Source: a bacterium UBP11_UBA4055 (GTDB lineage: Bacteria; UBA4055). From it: DNA of 64,000 nt. Shown here piece by piece: positions 15,796-24,404 of the stretch. The notes beneath the pieces were generated by a model, which was given only the letters and a program-made list of their open reading frames with translations, was not told the DNA's origin and did no database searches. The translations under genes and the position numbers were made by a program. The stretch's first letter is position 1; the number at the start of each line of letters is the position of its first letter. The stretch is from the NCBI GenBank assembly GCA_002382735.1, contig DFZN01000031.1, forward strand, positions 1-64,000, read 5' to 3'.

Positions 15796-16312
15796 TTAGT
15801 GATGAAGATACAGTAGGAGGCAGCAAACACCTTCCGCAGGATCGGTACCCGTAACTGACCATCCGTACGCGGCGGTCTGCCACGGGAACCTTGTCAGGTC
15901 TCCGGTCTCAAGGTTTTCCACCCTAAGGTTGTAGTCAATAACCGACACATTAATACCAAAGGTCTCTGAACTGTCTCCGGAAGTACCTTTAAGCGAAACT
16001 GTTGAAGAACCTTCTGTGATATTTCCCGCAGTAAGTGTTAATGTAGAATCGTTCAGTGCGCATGAAAGGACGCCCGGATCGCCGTCCTGGATCACGAAAC
16101 CCTGTATCACCCTGTGAAATATAAGATCGTCATAAAAACCCGAATTGGTCAGGTCAATGAAATTATTTCCTGTTATTGGTACAAGGTCATCTCTTATCTG
16201 TCCTTTAAAATTCCCCATTGATGTTGTACCACTGCACGACTGTCTGAGACGATGAGAACGAGCACACAAGCAGGAACGATACAGCCAGTATTTTAACTTT
16301 TGAATCCAGCAT
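15796..16312 (-). pseudogene. Chimeric, frameshifted cyclophilin-type PPIase pseudogene
   Basis: A strong start exists at ATG 16312 (GAGGAGG 4 bases upstream). It encodes a signal-like MLDSKVKILAVSFLLVCSFS and stops at 16205. The adjacent frame continues as cyclophilin: TSMGNFKGQIRDDLVPITGN, FYDDLIFHRVIQGFVIQDGD. So there is a frameshift near 16225-16240. After QDGDP, where the catalytic core should continue, the sequence changes abruptly to a Ser/Thr-rich stretch and then to LETGDLTRFPWQ with WSVTGTDPAEG. That resembles a domain found in secreted surface proteins. The most conserved C-terminal cyclophilin regions are absent. I infer recombination plus frameshift; it should not make an active isomerase. 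Confidence 0.7.
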
Positions 16313-16408
16313 AACTCCTCCTCTAATTTGAAGTCAGTATGTATTTTAAGAAATTTTGCCCTGCATTACAAGAGAATATATATTTAAAATCTGCCCCGTT
16401 TATATACC

Positions 16409-16437
16409 TTGCTATTCCGCTTTATATTGCGTATATT
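16409..16437 (+). promoter_or_regulatory. Promoter for the DEAD-box helicase gene
   Basis: TTGCTA (16409-16414), 17-base spacer, TATATT (16432-16437). The leader to TTG 16509 is about 65 bases; no cold-shock-like element recognised. The rest of 16313-16408 shows nothing definite. Confidence 0.6.
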
Positions 16438-16508
16438 CGGTCAACATTATTTTAAACCGGGTTTTAAATTAATCGAAAAAGCATAAAAAACACAAAGAGG
16501 AAAAGAAT

Positions 16509-17759
16509 TTGGAAAATGCTTCATTTAACACATTAAATCTGATCGAACCGGTCTTGAGAGCTATCGAAGAAGAAGGCTACACGATACCTACGCCGATACA
16601 GTCAAAGGCTATACCGCTTATACTTAACGGAAGAGACCTGCTTGGATGCGCACAGACAGGAACGGGAAAAACAGCAGCTTTCGCAGTACCTATCCTGCAG
16701 ATGATGAGCACAAAACAGACTTTTGAAAAAAAGAGAAAAGTAAGAGGGCTGATCCTTACGCCTACCAGAGAACTCGCAATTCAGATAGAGGAAAGTTTCA
16801 ATTCATACGGAAGGCATTTGAACCTTAAGAACAAGGTGATCTTCGGCGGAATAAGTCAGCATGCACAGGTCAACGCATTAAAAAGCGGCGTCGATATAAT
16901 CATAGCTACTCCGGGCAGGCTCTTAGACCTGATGGGTCAGGGTTATATTTCGCTTAAAGACATAGAGTATTTCGTACTCGACGAGGCTGACAGAATGCTC
17001 GACATGGGTTTTATTCACGACATTAAAAAAGTACTTGCGGTACTGCCCAAAAAGAGACAGTCGCTGTTCTTTTCAGCCACGATGCCGCCCGAGATAGTCA
17101 GACTCGCGGGAACAATACTTGTAAACCCTGCCGAAGTATCGGTCACTCCAGTCTCATCGACAGTTGACACGATAGACCAGTATGTTTATTTCGTGGACAG
17201 AGTGAACAAGAACAAGCTGCTCGTTGACATTTTAAAGGATAAAAAGATAAAAACAGCTCTGGTTTTTACCAGAACGAAGCACGGTGCAGATAAAGTGGTA
17301 AAAGTGCTCCAGAAAATGAATGTGACCGCTGAAGCCATTCACGGAAATAAGGCTCAAAACGCAAGGCAGAGAGCTCTGTCGAACTTCAAGGCGCAGGCTA
17401 CGCGCGTGCTTGTAGCGACGGACATCGCGGCAAGAGGGATTGATGTGGACAATCTTGAATATGTAATAAACTTCGAAATGTCCAACATAGCCGAAATGTA
17501 TGTCCACAGAATAGGCAGAACAGGCAGAGCCGGGGCAAAAGGGACTTCATATTCGTTCTGCGACGCTGAAGAAAAAGCGTACCTGAAGGATGTCGAGAAA
17601 CTCATATCGAAGAAGATCACGGTAATAGATGAGCACCCTTATCCCTTGATAAATCACAATCCGGTAAAGGAAGTCAAAAAGCCGTTCGTAAGAAAACCTT
17701 CCGAGAATTCAGTGAAGAAAGCTGCCGAGAACAGAAAACGCAGATACAATCAGAATTAA
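16509..17759 (+). CDS. DEAD-box ATP-dependent RNA helicase (RhlE-like)
   Basis: A 416-residue DEAD-box helicase that unwinds or remodels RNA using ATP. All core motifs are visible: the Q motif (GYTIPTPIQ), AQTGTGKT, PTRELAIQ, TPGRLLDL, VLDEADRMLDMGF, FSATMP, VFTRTKHGADKV, DIAARGIDV and HRIGRTGRAG. The C-terminal tail after about residue 385 is short and basic (KKAAENRKRRYNQN), as in RhlE-type enzymes. The start is TTG 16509 with AGAGGA about 8 bases upstream; the family N-terminus begins right there, so it is not truncated. It has its own promoter, and the hairpin at 17796 follows it. Confidence 0.93.
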   Translation: MENASFNTLNLIEPVLRAIEEEGYTIPTPIQSKAIPLILNGRDLLGCAQTGTGKTAAFAVPILQMMSTKQTFEKKRKVRGLILTPTRELAIQIEESFNSYGRHLNLKNKVIFGGISQHAQVNALKSGVDIIIATPGRLLDLMGQGYISLKDIEYFVLDEADRMLDMGFIHDIKKVLAVLPKKRQSLFFSATMPPEIVRLAGTILVNPAEVSVTPVSSTVDTIDQYVYFVDRVNKNKLLVDILKDKKIKTALVFTRTKHGADKVVKVLQKMNVTAEAIHGNKAQNARQRALSNFKAQATRVLVATDIAARGIDVDNLEYVINFEMSNIAEMYVHRIGRTGRAGAKGTSYSFCDAEEKAYLKDVEKLISKKITVIDEHPYPLINHNPVKEVKKPFVRKPSENSVKKAAENRKRRYNQN

Positions 17760-17795
17760 TGGCTTAACTTTTAAAATAGTATTAACTTGATTTAG

Positions 17796-17843
17796 ACTCC
17801 GCATTTATTTATAATTAGAAAAAAAATGATGCGGAGTTTTTTT
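17796..17843 (+). terminator. Terminator-like hairpin that also contains the next gene's ribosome site
   Basis: Stem ACTCCGCAT (17796-17804) with ATGCGGAGT (17829-17837), a loop of about 24 bases and seven or more T to 17842. It is a plausible end for the helicase transcript. The 3' arm holds GGAG at 17833-17836, the only Shine-Dalgarno site for the PAP2 start TTG 17842. Read-through RNA that folds would mask that site. Confidence 0.75.
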
Positions 17844-18567
17844 GTTTTTCAGAACCGTAAATATCTTATTGCCGATACTGTTCCTTTCAGGCGCAGTCTG
17901 TGCGCAGGGAGACAGCCTGAGAACAAGTATCCCTCTGACAGCCTGCATAATGCCTTTAGTTTTCATTTCCGCGGGTTCGGCGGTCAGCGGGAGCGTGTTC
18001 GAGAAAAACATTCAGCAGGATGTACGGAACTCTATAGGAGAAAATTTCGGGTTCAATATAGACGATTATACAGCCCTCGCCCCCGCTGCCGGAGTGTACA
18101 TTTTCGACTGGTGCGGGATCAAAGCGGAGAACTCGTTCTTCGACCGCGTCAAGTACATGGCTGTCGCTAATCTGGCGTCTCAGACGGTCGTACAGGGGCT
18201 CAAATATACGACTGACAAACTGCGCCCGGACAGAGAGGACAGACTGTCGTTCCCGTCTAATCACACTAACATTGCCTTCACTAACGCAATGATAATCTGG
18301 CACGAATACAGGCGGACGAACGCGCTCGCCGCATACAGCGGATTCGTTGTCGCCACAGGGACTGGCGCGCTCCGCATGGTGCACGACAAGCACTGGACAG
18401 GAGATGTCCTTGCCGGAGCCGGCATAGGCATGCTCTGCGCGAACCTGGTTTACCGGTTCCGGCCTCTTGAGAACTGGCGTCCTTTCGGTACAGGAGAAAG
18501 AAAATTAACTCTGCTACCGGATGTCTCGGACGACGAGTTCGGCTTAACTCTGATCTGTAATTTCTAG
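17842..18567 (+). CDS. PAP2-family membrane-associated phosphatase
   Basis: A 241-residue PAP2 (type 2 phosphatidic acid phosphatase) protein. The three phosphatase motifs are clear: KYTTDKLRP, PSNH (with His as general base region) and RMVHDKHWTGDV with the catalytic His. Residues 1-22 look like a signal peptide (ILLPILFLSGAVCAQ). Such enzymes dephosphorylate lipid phosphates such as phosphatidic acid or undecaprenyl pyrophosphate. The only usable start is TTG 17842, since an in-frame stop lies at 17827; its ribosome site is within a terminator hairpin. It precedes a DgkA-like kinase by 10 bases, so a lipid phosphate cycle is a fair inference. Confidence 0.87.
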   Translation: MFFRTVNILLPILFLSGAVCAQGDSLRTSIPLTACIMPLVFISAGSAVSGSVFEKNIQQDVRNSIGENFGFNIDDYTALAPAAGVYIFDWCGIKAENSFFDRVKYMAVANLASQTVVQGLKYTTDKLRPDREDRLSFPSNHTNIAFTNAMIIWHEYRRTNALAAYSGFVVATGTGALRMVHDKHWTGDVLAGAGIGMLCANLVYRFRPLENWRPFGTGERKLTLLPDVSDDEFGLTLICNF

Positions 18568-18577
18568 GAGAAAATAA

Positions 18578-18952
18578 ATGAACAGCAGAAAAACTGACGG
18601 CAGTTTCATAGTAAATAGGCTTAACAGCTTCAGATTCGCCTCAAAAGGTTTTTTCACCATGGTTAAAGAGGAGCCGAACTTCAGGATCCAGCTCGTAATA
18701 TTTATTTTAATAATCTCTCTCGGATTTTTCTTTAATATTTCCGGTCGTGAGTGGATCCACATAATACTGGCTTCAGGCTTTGTTATCATGGCCGAGATCC
18801 TGAATTCGGCAGTTGAAAGAATAGCGGACTTTCTGTCTCCCGAGTTCAATGAAGAGATCGGGACGATAAAAGATATCTGCGCAGCGGCAGTGCTTGTAGC
18901 CGCCAGCATCTCAGTCGTAGTCGGACTTATAATATTCATTCCAAAATTTTAA
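18578..18952 (+). CDS. DgkA-like diacylglycerol/undecaprenol kinase
   Basis: A 124-residue small integral-membrane kinase. It has the DgkA signature: FASKGFFTMVKEEPNFRIQL, then AEILNSAVERIADFLSPEFN and IGTIKDICAAAVLVAA, and three hydrophobic segments (about 40-55, 60-75 and 95-120). This family phosphorylates diacylglycerol or undecaprenol at the inner membrane. ATG 18578 has GGAG 9 bases upstream. It follows the PAP2 phosphatase by 10 bases, so the two plausibly act on one lipid pool. The lipid substrate cannot be told from sequence. Confidence 0.9.
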   Translation: MNSRKTDGSFIVNRLNSFRFASKGFFTMVKEEPNFRIQLVIFILIISLGFFFNISGREWIHIILASGFVIMAEILNSAVERIADFLSPEFNEEIGTIKDICAAAVLVAASISVVVGLIIFIPKF

Positions 18953-18974
18953 TCATCAATTACAGGAGTATCTA

Positions 18975-19727
18975 ATGGCAGGCAGCGTAAAATTTAAAAG
19001 GGACAGAAAGTTTTTGAAGTCGAACTGGGATGTTCTTGAGTTCGACAGCTCGGATCAGGCAAAGAAAATACCGGTTCCCCCTATGGAAAAACCATATACT
19101 GTCCAGAACGGAAAGGTGATCAGGCTTCTCAAACCCGAGTCATGGAGAAATATCGGCAGAATATCACTGAAAGATGCAATAATGAAGAGACAAAGCAGAA
19201 GAAAATACACAAATGAGACCATAAGCTTTGAAGAGCTGTCATTTCTGCTTTACGCGACGCAGGGAGTAAAAAAGAATTCGGGAAGACATTCTTTCAGAAC
19301 CGTTCCTTCAGGCGGTGCCAGGCATCCTTTCGAGACCTACCTTTTCGTGTGGAATGTTGAAGGGATTGAAAAGGGTATTTACCGTTATCTGCCTTTAGAA
19401 CATGCGGTCTGCCTTGAAAAAAAATATGTGAAAGGCATGGAAAAAGAACTTGATTCAGCTACCATGGGACAGTTTTGGAATGCCGGCTTTTATTTTATAT
19501 GGACAGCCATACCTTACAGGACCGAATGGAGATACATTGACGCTTCGGCAAAGCTGATAGCCATTGACGCCGGTCATCTCTGCCAGAACCTTTATCTTGC
19601 GTGCGAAGAGATAGGGTGCGGAACCTGCGGAATAGGCTCGTACAGCCAGAAGGAGGCTGATTCGTTCCTGTGCGTGGACGGAAAGGACGAGTTCTGCGTT
19701 TATATGGCTCCGGTAGGCAAGGTGTAG
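18975..19727 (+). CDS. SagB/ThcOx-type nitroreductase-family oxidoreductase
   Basis: A 250-residue FMN-dependent nitroreductase-fold protein of the SagB/ThcOx type. Signatures include RQSRRKYTNETISFEELSF, LLYATQGV, RTVPSGGARHPFETY (FMN binding), GIYRYLP and the C-terminal CGTCGIGSYSQKEADSF and YMAPVGKV. Related enzymes oxidise azoline rings in peptide natural products, but many genomes carry stand-alone copies of unknown role. No precursor peptide or YcaO gene is visible here, so natural-product function is not supported. ATG 18975 has a GGAG site. It ends the plus-strand unit at the terminator 19738-19765. Confidence 0.87.
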   Translation: MAGSVKFKRDRKFLKSNWDVLEFDSSDQAKKIPVPPMEKPYTVQNGKVIRLLKPESWRNIGRISLKDAIMKRQSRRKYTNETISFEELSFLLYATQGVKKNSGRHSFRTVPSGGARHPFETYLFVWNVEGIEKGIYRYLPLEHAVCLEKKYVKGMEKELDSATMGQFWNAGFYFIWTAIPYRTEWRYIDASAKLIAIDAGHLCQNLYLACEEIGCGTCGIGSYSQKEADSFLCVDGKDEFCVYMAPVGKV

Positions 19728-19737
19728 TTAAAAATAA

Positions 19738-19765
19738 AAAAACCCCGAAAAATGTTGGGGTTTTT
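19738..19765. terminator. Bidirectional rho-independent terminator
   Basis: Stem AAAAACCCC (19738-19746) with GGGGTTTTT (19757-19765), 10-base loop, T-tract on both strands. It separates the sagB-like gene (plus) from the converging hppA (minus, ends 19785). Confidence 0.88.
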
Positions 19766-19784
19766 AGAATTATTGAAGTTTTAT

Positions 19785-21992
19785 CTAGAACAGGCTGTAC
19801 CCTACGGTCAGTCCGACCATAACGATCGATACCATGCTCATAAGCTTGATAAGAATGTTTAATGAAGGTCCCGAAGTATCCTTGAACGGATCGCCGACTG
19901 TATCGCCTGTGACTGCTGCTTTATGCGCGTCCGAACCTTTTCCGCCCAGGTTACCTTCCTCTATATATTTCTTGGCGTTGTCCCACGCTCCTCCTGAATT
20001 CGCCATGAAGATCGCAAGAACGAAACCTGATGATGTTCCGCCGATCAGAAGTCCCATAACTCCGGCAACTCCGAAAAGCCAGCCCATAAGAATAGGTATT
20101 ATAATAGCGAGAAGTGACGGAAGCATCATCTCTTTCTGCGCTCCTTTTGTAGAGATCGCGACACAGCGTGCGTAGTCGGGCTCTCCGGAACCGTCCATGA
20201 TGCCTTTGATCTCCCTGAACTGCCTTCTTACTTCATCAACCATTGCTCCGGCTGCTCTTCCAACAGCCATCATTGTAAGACCGCTGAACATGAAAGCCAT
20301 CATTGCTCCGATCATTATACCTATAAGAACGATCGGGTTCATGAGAGTAACATTAAAATGGGTCATAAAATCTAATAAGGTCGCAGATTCGACAGCTACA
20401 TTGTCGGCGAATTCGAGTGTTTCGATCCCGAGCCTTTCCATTGCGATCTTTATCTCATCGACATATGAAGCGAGCAGTGCGAGCGCAGTAAGAGCGGCAG
20501 AACCGATGGCAAATCCTTTTCCTGTCGCTGCTGTCGTGTTGCCCAGAGCGTCCAATGCGTCAGTCCTTTTTCTCACTTCAGGGCCGAGACCGCTCATTTC
20601 GGCGTTGCCGCCCGCATTGTCCGCTATCGGACCGTATGCGTCAGTGGCAAGAGTGATGCCCAGTGTCGAGAGCATACCGACTGCCGCGATTCCGATCCCG
20701 TAAAGTCCCATGGTAATATTTGCAGGATCCCATGAAGCCGCGAACATGAACGAAAGAAAAATACCCGCGGATACTGCGAGAACAGGTATGGCAGTGGACA
20801 TCATACCGAGCCCGATACCTGAAATTATAACAGTGGCATGTCCGGTCTTTGCGCTCTCGGCAACAGTCTGCGTAGGCCTGAATGAATGAGAAGTATAATA
20901 CTCGGTAGCTTTACCTATAACGATACCTGTGATAAGGCCGGTAATTATCGATCCCCATATTCCCAAATAATTGTCAAGATTGAGGTATCTGAGCAGAAAG
21001 TACGATGAAACAGCTATAAGAACCGAACTGATATTCACGCCTTTTCCAAGTGAGGCCAGAAGCTCCCTCTGGTTAGCGCCTTCTTTCGTTTTGACCATGA
21101 ATATTCCTATCAGTGAAAGAATTATGCCGACGGCCGCTATTAACATCGGTGTTATAACGAACTTGAACTGCATGTCGATAAGGTCTGATCTCTGTGATCC
21201 GATGAAGATCGCAGCGCCGAGAGATGCCGTCGCCAGAATCGATCCGCAGTACGATTCATAAAGATCTGCGCCCATACCTGCAACATCACCCACATTGTCA
21301 CCCACATTATCTGCTATAGTGGCAGGGTTCCTCGGATCGTCTTCGGGGATATTCGCCTCGACTTTACCAACAAGATCGGCACCGACATCAGCAGCCTTCG
21401 TGAATATACCTCCGCCTACCCTTGCGAACAGAGCTTGTGTTGAAGCACCCATGCCGAAGGTAAGCATTGTTGTTGTAATAATGACAGTATTATGGCCCGT
21501 TATATCCTGAGCGATAGGATAAAAATAATTCATTATCAGGAACCAGACGGATATATCAAGAAGACCGAGGCCTACGACCACAAGCCCCATCACCGCACCT
21601 GAACGGAAAGCTACTCTCAGACCGTCATTAAGTGATTTCTTTGCAGCCCAGGCAGTCCTCGCGGACGCATAAGTAGCGGTTTTCATTCCGAAAAATCCTG
21701 CGAGACCCGAGAAAAATCCTCCAGTCAGGAAAGCGAAAGGAACCCATGGGTTCTGTATCTTTAAAACATAAGCCATAACAGCGAAAATACTGGCCATGAC
21801 AATAAATACAATGCTGACCACCTTATACTGTTGCTTAAGGTAAGCCATCGCTCCGGCTCTAACATGAGCCGCGATCTTTTTCATTTTATCAGTACCCTCA
21901 TCTTCCTTCAGAAGCTTTTTGTAGAAGTAAAAAGCGAAGATCAGGGCCAGCACCGAGCCTGCGGGAGCAAGCCAGAACAGGTTGTTGATCAT
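19785..21992 (-). CDS. hppA: Membrane-bound ion-pumping pyrophosphatase
   Basis: A 735-residue polytopic enzyme that couples hydrolysis of pyrophosphate to ion export across the inner membrane. Signatures are ADVGADLVGKVEANIPEDDP, DNVGDNVGDVAGMGADL, NAGGNAEMSGL and GDTVGDPFKDTSGPS, which hold the Asp-rich Mg-pyrophosphate site. The segment ALGNTTAATGKG has Ala rather than Lys at the site associated with K+ dependence, so a K+-stimulated subtype is likely; H+ versus Na+ cannot be decided. ATG 21992 overlaps the yfhO stop by 4 bases. It is the last gene of the seven-gene operon. It can recycle the pyrophosphate released by biosynthesis as energy. Confidence 0.96.
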   Translation of the reverse strand: MINNLFWLAPAGSVLALIFAFYFYKKLLKEDEGTDKMKKIAAHVRAGAMAYLKQQYKVVSIVFIVMASIFAVMAYVLKIQNPWVPFAFLTGGFFSGLAGFFGMKTATYASARTAWAAKKSLNDGLRVAFRSGAVMGLVVVGLGLLDISVWFLIMNYFYPIAQDITGHNTVIITTTMLTFGMGASTQALFARVGGGIFTKAADVGADLVGKVEANIPEDDPRNPATIADNVGDNVGDVAGMGADLYESYCGSILATASLGAAIFIGSQRSDLIDMQFKFVITPMLIAAVGIILSLIGIFMVKTKEGANQRELLASLGKGVNISSVLIAVSSYFLLRYLNLDNYLGIWGSIITGLITGIVIGKATEYYTSHSFRPTQTVAESAKTGHATVIISGIGLGMMSTAIPVLAVSAGIFLSFMFAASWDPANITMGLYGIGIAAVGMLSTLGITLATDAYGPIADNAGGNAEMSGLGPEVRKRTDALDALGNTTAATGKGFAIGSAALTALALLASYVDEIKIAMERLGIETLEFADNVAVESATLLDFMTHFNVTLMNPIVLIGIMIGAMMAFMFSGLTMMAVGRAAGAMVDEVRRQFREIKGIMDGSGEPDYARCVAISTKGAQKEMMLPSLLAIIIPILMGWLFGVAGVMGLLIGGTSSGFVLAIFMANSGGAWDNAKKYIEEGNLGGKGSDAHKAAVTGDTVGDPFKDTSGPSLNILIKLMSMVSIVMVGLTVGYSLF

Positions 21993-24397
21993 TTTGGTCC
22001 CTCTTTTTTGTTTTTATCTATTCCAATTCTTTCATTTTTTAAACGCGGTAAAATAATGATTCCTATAGAAAAAAGCAACCCGAATAATGTCAGAACTTTT
22101 GAAATATTGTAGGGTTTTGAGATATATCTGAAAATGATGTCATGTTCGCCCTCAGGCAGCTCGACGGCCCTGAAAGTGAGGTCGGCCTTATATATTTCAA
22201 GTTCCTTCCCCTCTTCATCATACGCATGCCAGTAGGGAAAATAATTATCCGTCATAACCACGATCCCGTTCCTTTTCATCTTGACTTTTAATTCAATCTC
22301 ATTCCCTATGTATTTATAGCTAAGCACATCTCCGGCCGCGACGGAATCAATATCCTGAAATTCAAGAACCGGTTCCCTTTCAAGGATAACGGTTTCTAAA
22401 GGATCGAATTCCGACTTTAAAATATCGACAATATTATCCTCATCTTCTACTACAATATGATCCGCAACGATGAACGCTCTCGAGAAATAGTTCGGGTTAG
22501 GCAGTATCTCACCCTTCGCGTCTTTCGGCTGATACATCAAAAACCGTACGCCGGCGAGATTTAAAAGATTATTTTCATAGTAATTATTAAGATTGTAGGT
22601 TATGTTGACATCCGTATTGACGCCCTCTTCATTTATTCCTCTGTATTTCCTGAACCATTTAAGCTCGTTATCATGGAAGCCCGTAAGAGTAGAAACCCCG
22701 TGTATCGGAAGCTGGTTGGCTCCGAACATGTTAAGGTCGAAAACCCTGAAATAACCTTCCCTATCCTCAAGTTCTCTAAGCTGTTTCGTGAGTTCGATAT
22801 CAGTGAACTTGATTCCCAGACCGTCTTTATCAACTGTTTTGATGAATTTTGAGTTTATCCTGTATGTGTCAATGAAGAAAAGCACCGTGATGACCGTGAT
22901 GAAAACTGATGCGCTGAACTTATTCTTCAGAAACAGAATTACGGCAGTGAGTGAAAGTGAGATGAGAAATACTGCCGCGACTATACCGTTCCTTATCACG
23001 CCGACATATTCCTCTGAAGGCATTCTCGGAGGCTCAAATATAGATCCGTAAAGGTCAAGCATACCCGTAAGAGCGAAGGATTTTATCATTCCCGCGGCAA
23101 ATATCACAGGCACGGCAATTATCAGGAATTTAACTATTTTGCCCTGTTTATTCTCTTCTTTGACCGAAATAATATAGTCGAGCATGACGGCAGACATCAC
23201 CGAAAGAGTAAAAGTCAGAAGGAAAAGTATCATCCCCTGTCCTCTGAACATTTTTACGCCCGGTATAATGGTATAGGCAAGTTTGAAAACAGGAGTGTGG
23301 TCAACCAGCGAGTAAAGCACGGTAAAGACACCGAACGAGAAAAAGAATATCACATCTTTCCTTTTGCTGCCTTTGTAGAAGATCAGTGCTAGAATGGATA
23401 AAAAAATGATTATCACGCCTGAGTATTCGCTGTTCAGCTTGAACGGATTCCTCCCCCAGTAGGAATTACCTCCCTCATCTGATATTTTCTTCTGCTCTTC
23501 ATAAGTCTGTGCGTGCGACATACGGTTCTCCCCGCAGAATTCAGGCACGACGAGAGACATTGCCTCTTCGGGATGGATACCCCATGAGACAGCATGGCTG
23601 AATGAGGTCTTGGCTTCTGTTCCCCTTATTGAGAATTCTTTTGTGTACATATACGGCGGTATGAGCTGCACCGCACCGATCATAAGCGCAAGGATTATTC
23701 CGGACCAGAAAAGTCCGAAACCCGAGACTGCTTTCACGGTCTGCTTTTTAATCAGATGATCAGATATGATCCTGTAAACAGTGTACAGAAAGTACAGCCA
23801 GAGCGCGAAGTATGTAGTCTGCAGATGTGACGACAGGATCATGAACCCTGTAACTGCGCCGAAATAAAGATAATTCCTCCAGCTTCCGCCTTCGATAGCC
23901 CTGTACAGAAAATTGAACCCCAGCGGAAGCAGAGCGGCGACATACATCTTGGCGTCGTGCCCGGGATAAACGAGCGTAACTATCATCGGGGCGGTCATGT
24001 ACGCCACGGATCCGGCGAACGCTGTTATTTTCCTCAGGCCGTAATTTTTTAAGAAAATGAACATGAACGCGCCTGAGAGAAAAACATGGAGAACCAGTTT
24101 TAAGCCCAGAGCCTTGTGCATTGGCAGAAAGAACTGCAGAACAGCCGCCGGATAAAAAGTGTCGCCGTGTGTGGCGTCAACAAAAGGCAGGCCGCAGGAT
24201 ATAAATCTGTCCCACAAAGGTATTTCCCAAAATTCCTTCACGAATTCGGAATAGAATTTTCTGAAAAATATCCCGCTCTCCAGCTGGTCGGAGCTGAACA
24301 GAACTCCGTTCGTGAACAGAAATTCATAGAAAAGCGATACCGTTATGAGCAGAAATATCAGATAGGGCCAGAATTTCTTTGATCGATCCAAATCCAC
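21989..24397 (-). CDS. YfhO-family multi-spanning membrane protein
   Basis: An 802-residue integral membrane protein with about a dozen hydrophobic segments, the first at residues 11-30. Family-like features are VLFSSDQLE, CGLPFVDATHGDTFYPAAVL, LHVFLSGAFMFIFLKNYG and KYRGINEEGVNTDVNITY. The C-terminal region ending in a membrane helix has TDNYFPYWHAYDEEG. YfhO proteins belong to a membrane glycosyltransferase superfamily of GT-C type; in Bacillus the homologue decorates lipoteichoic acid. The sugar acceptor here is unknown; in a diderm it could modify envelope glycans. It starts 7 bases after rho and overlaps hppA by 4, so it is co-expressed with both. Confidence 0.85.
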   Translation of the reverse strand: MDLDRSKKFWPYLIFLLITVSLFYEFLFTNGVLFSSDQLESGIFFRKFYSEFVKEFWEIPLWDRFISCGLPFVDATHGDTFYPAAVLQFFLPMHKALGLKLVLHVFLSGAFMFIFLKNYGLRKITAFAGSVAYMTAPMIVTLVYPGHDAKMYVAALLPLGFNFLYRAIEGGSWRNYLYFGAVTGFMILSSHLQTTYFALWLYFLYTVYRIISDHLIKKQTVKAVSGFGLFWSGIILALMIGAVQLIPPYMYTKEFSIRGTEAKTSFSHAVSWGIHPEEAMSLVVPEFCGENRMSHAQTYEEQKKISDEGGNSYWGRNPFKLNSEYSGVIIIFLSILALIFYKGSKRKDVIFFFSFGVFTVLYSLVDHTPVFKLAYTIIPGVKMFRGQGMILFLLTFTLSVMSAVMLDYIISVKEENKQGKIVKFLIIAVPVIFAAGMIKSFALTGMLDLYGSIFEPPRMPSEEYVGVIRNGIVAAVFLISLSLTAVILFLKNKFSASVFITVITVLFFIDTYRINSKFIKTVDKDGLGIKFTDIELTKQLRELEDREGYFRVFDLNMFGANQLPIHGVSTLTGFHDNELKWFRKYRGINEEGVNTDVNITYNLNNYYENNLLNLAGVRFLMYQPKDAKGEILPNPNYFSRAFIVADHIVVEDEDNIVDILKSEFDPLETVILEREPVLEFQDIDSVAAGDVLSYKYIGNEIELKVKMKRNGIVVMTDNYFPYWHAYDEEGKELEIYKADLTFRAVELPEGEHDIIFRYISKPYNISKVLTLFGLLFSIGIIILPRLKNERIGIDKNKKEGPK

Positions 24398-24404
24398 TCC
24401 TTTT

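Noticed and set aside
18975..19727. Azoline peptide (TOMM) cluster around the SagB-like gene
   Set aside because: No YcaO, E1-like protein or precursor peptide is visible on either side.
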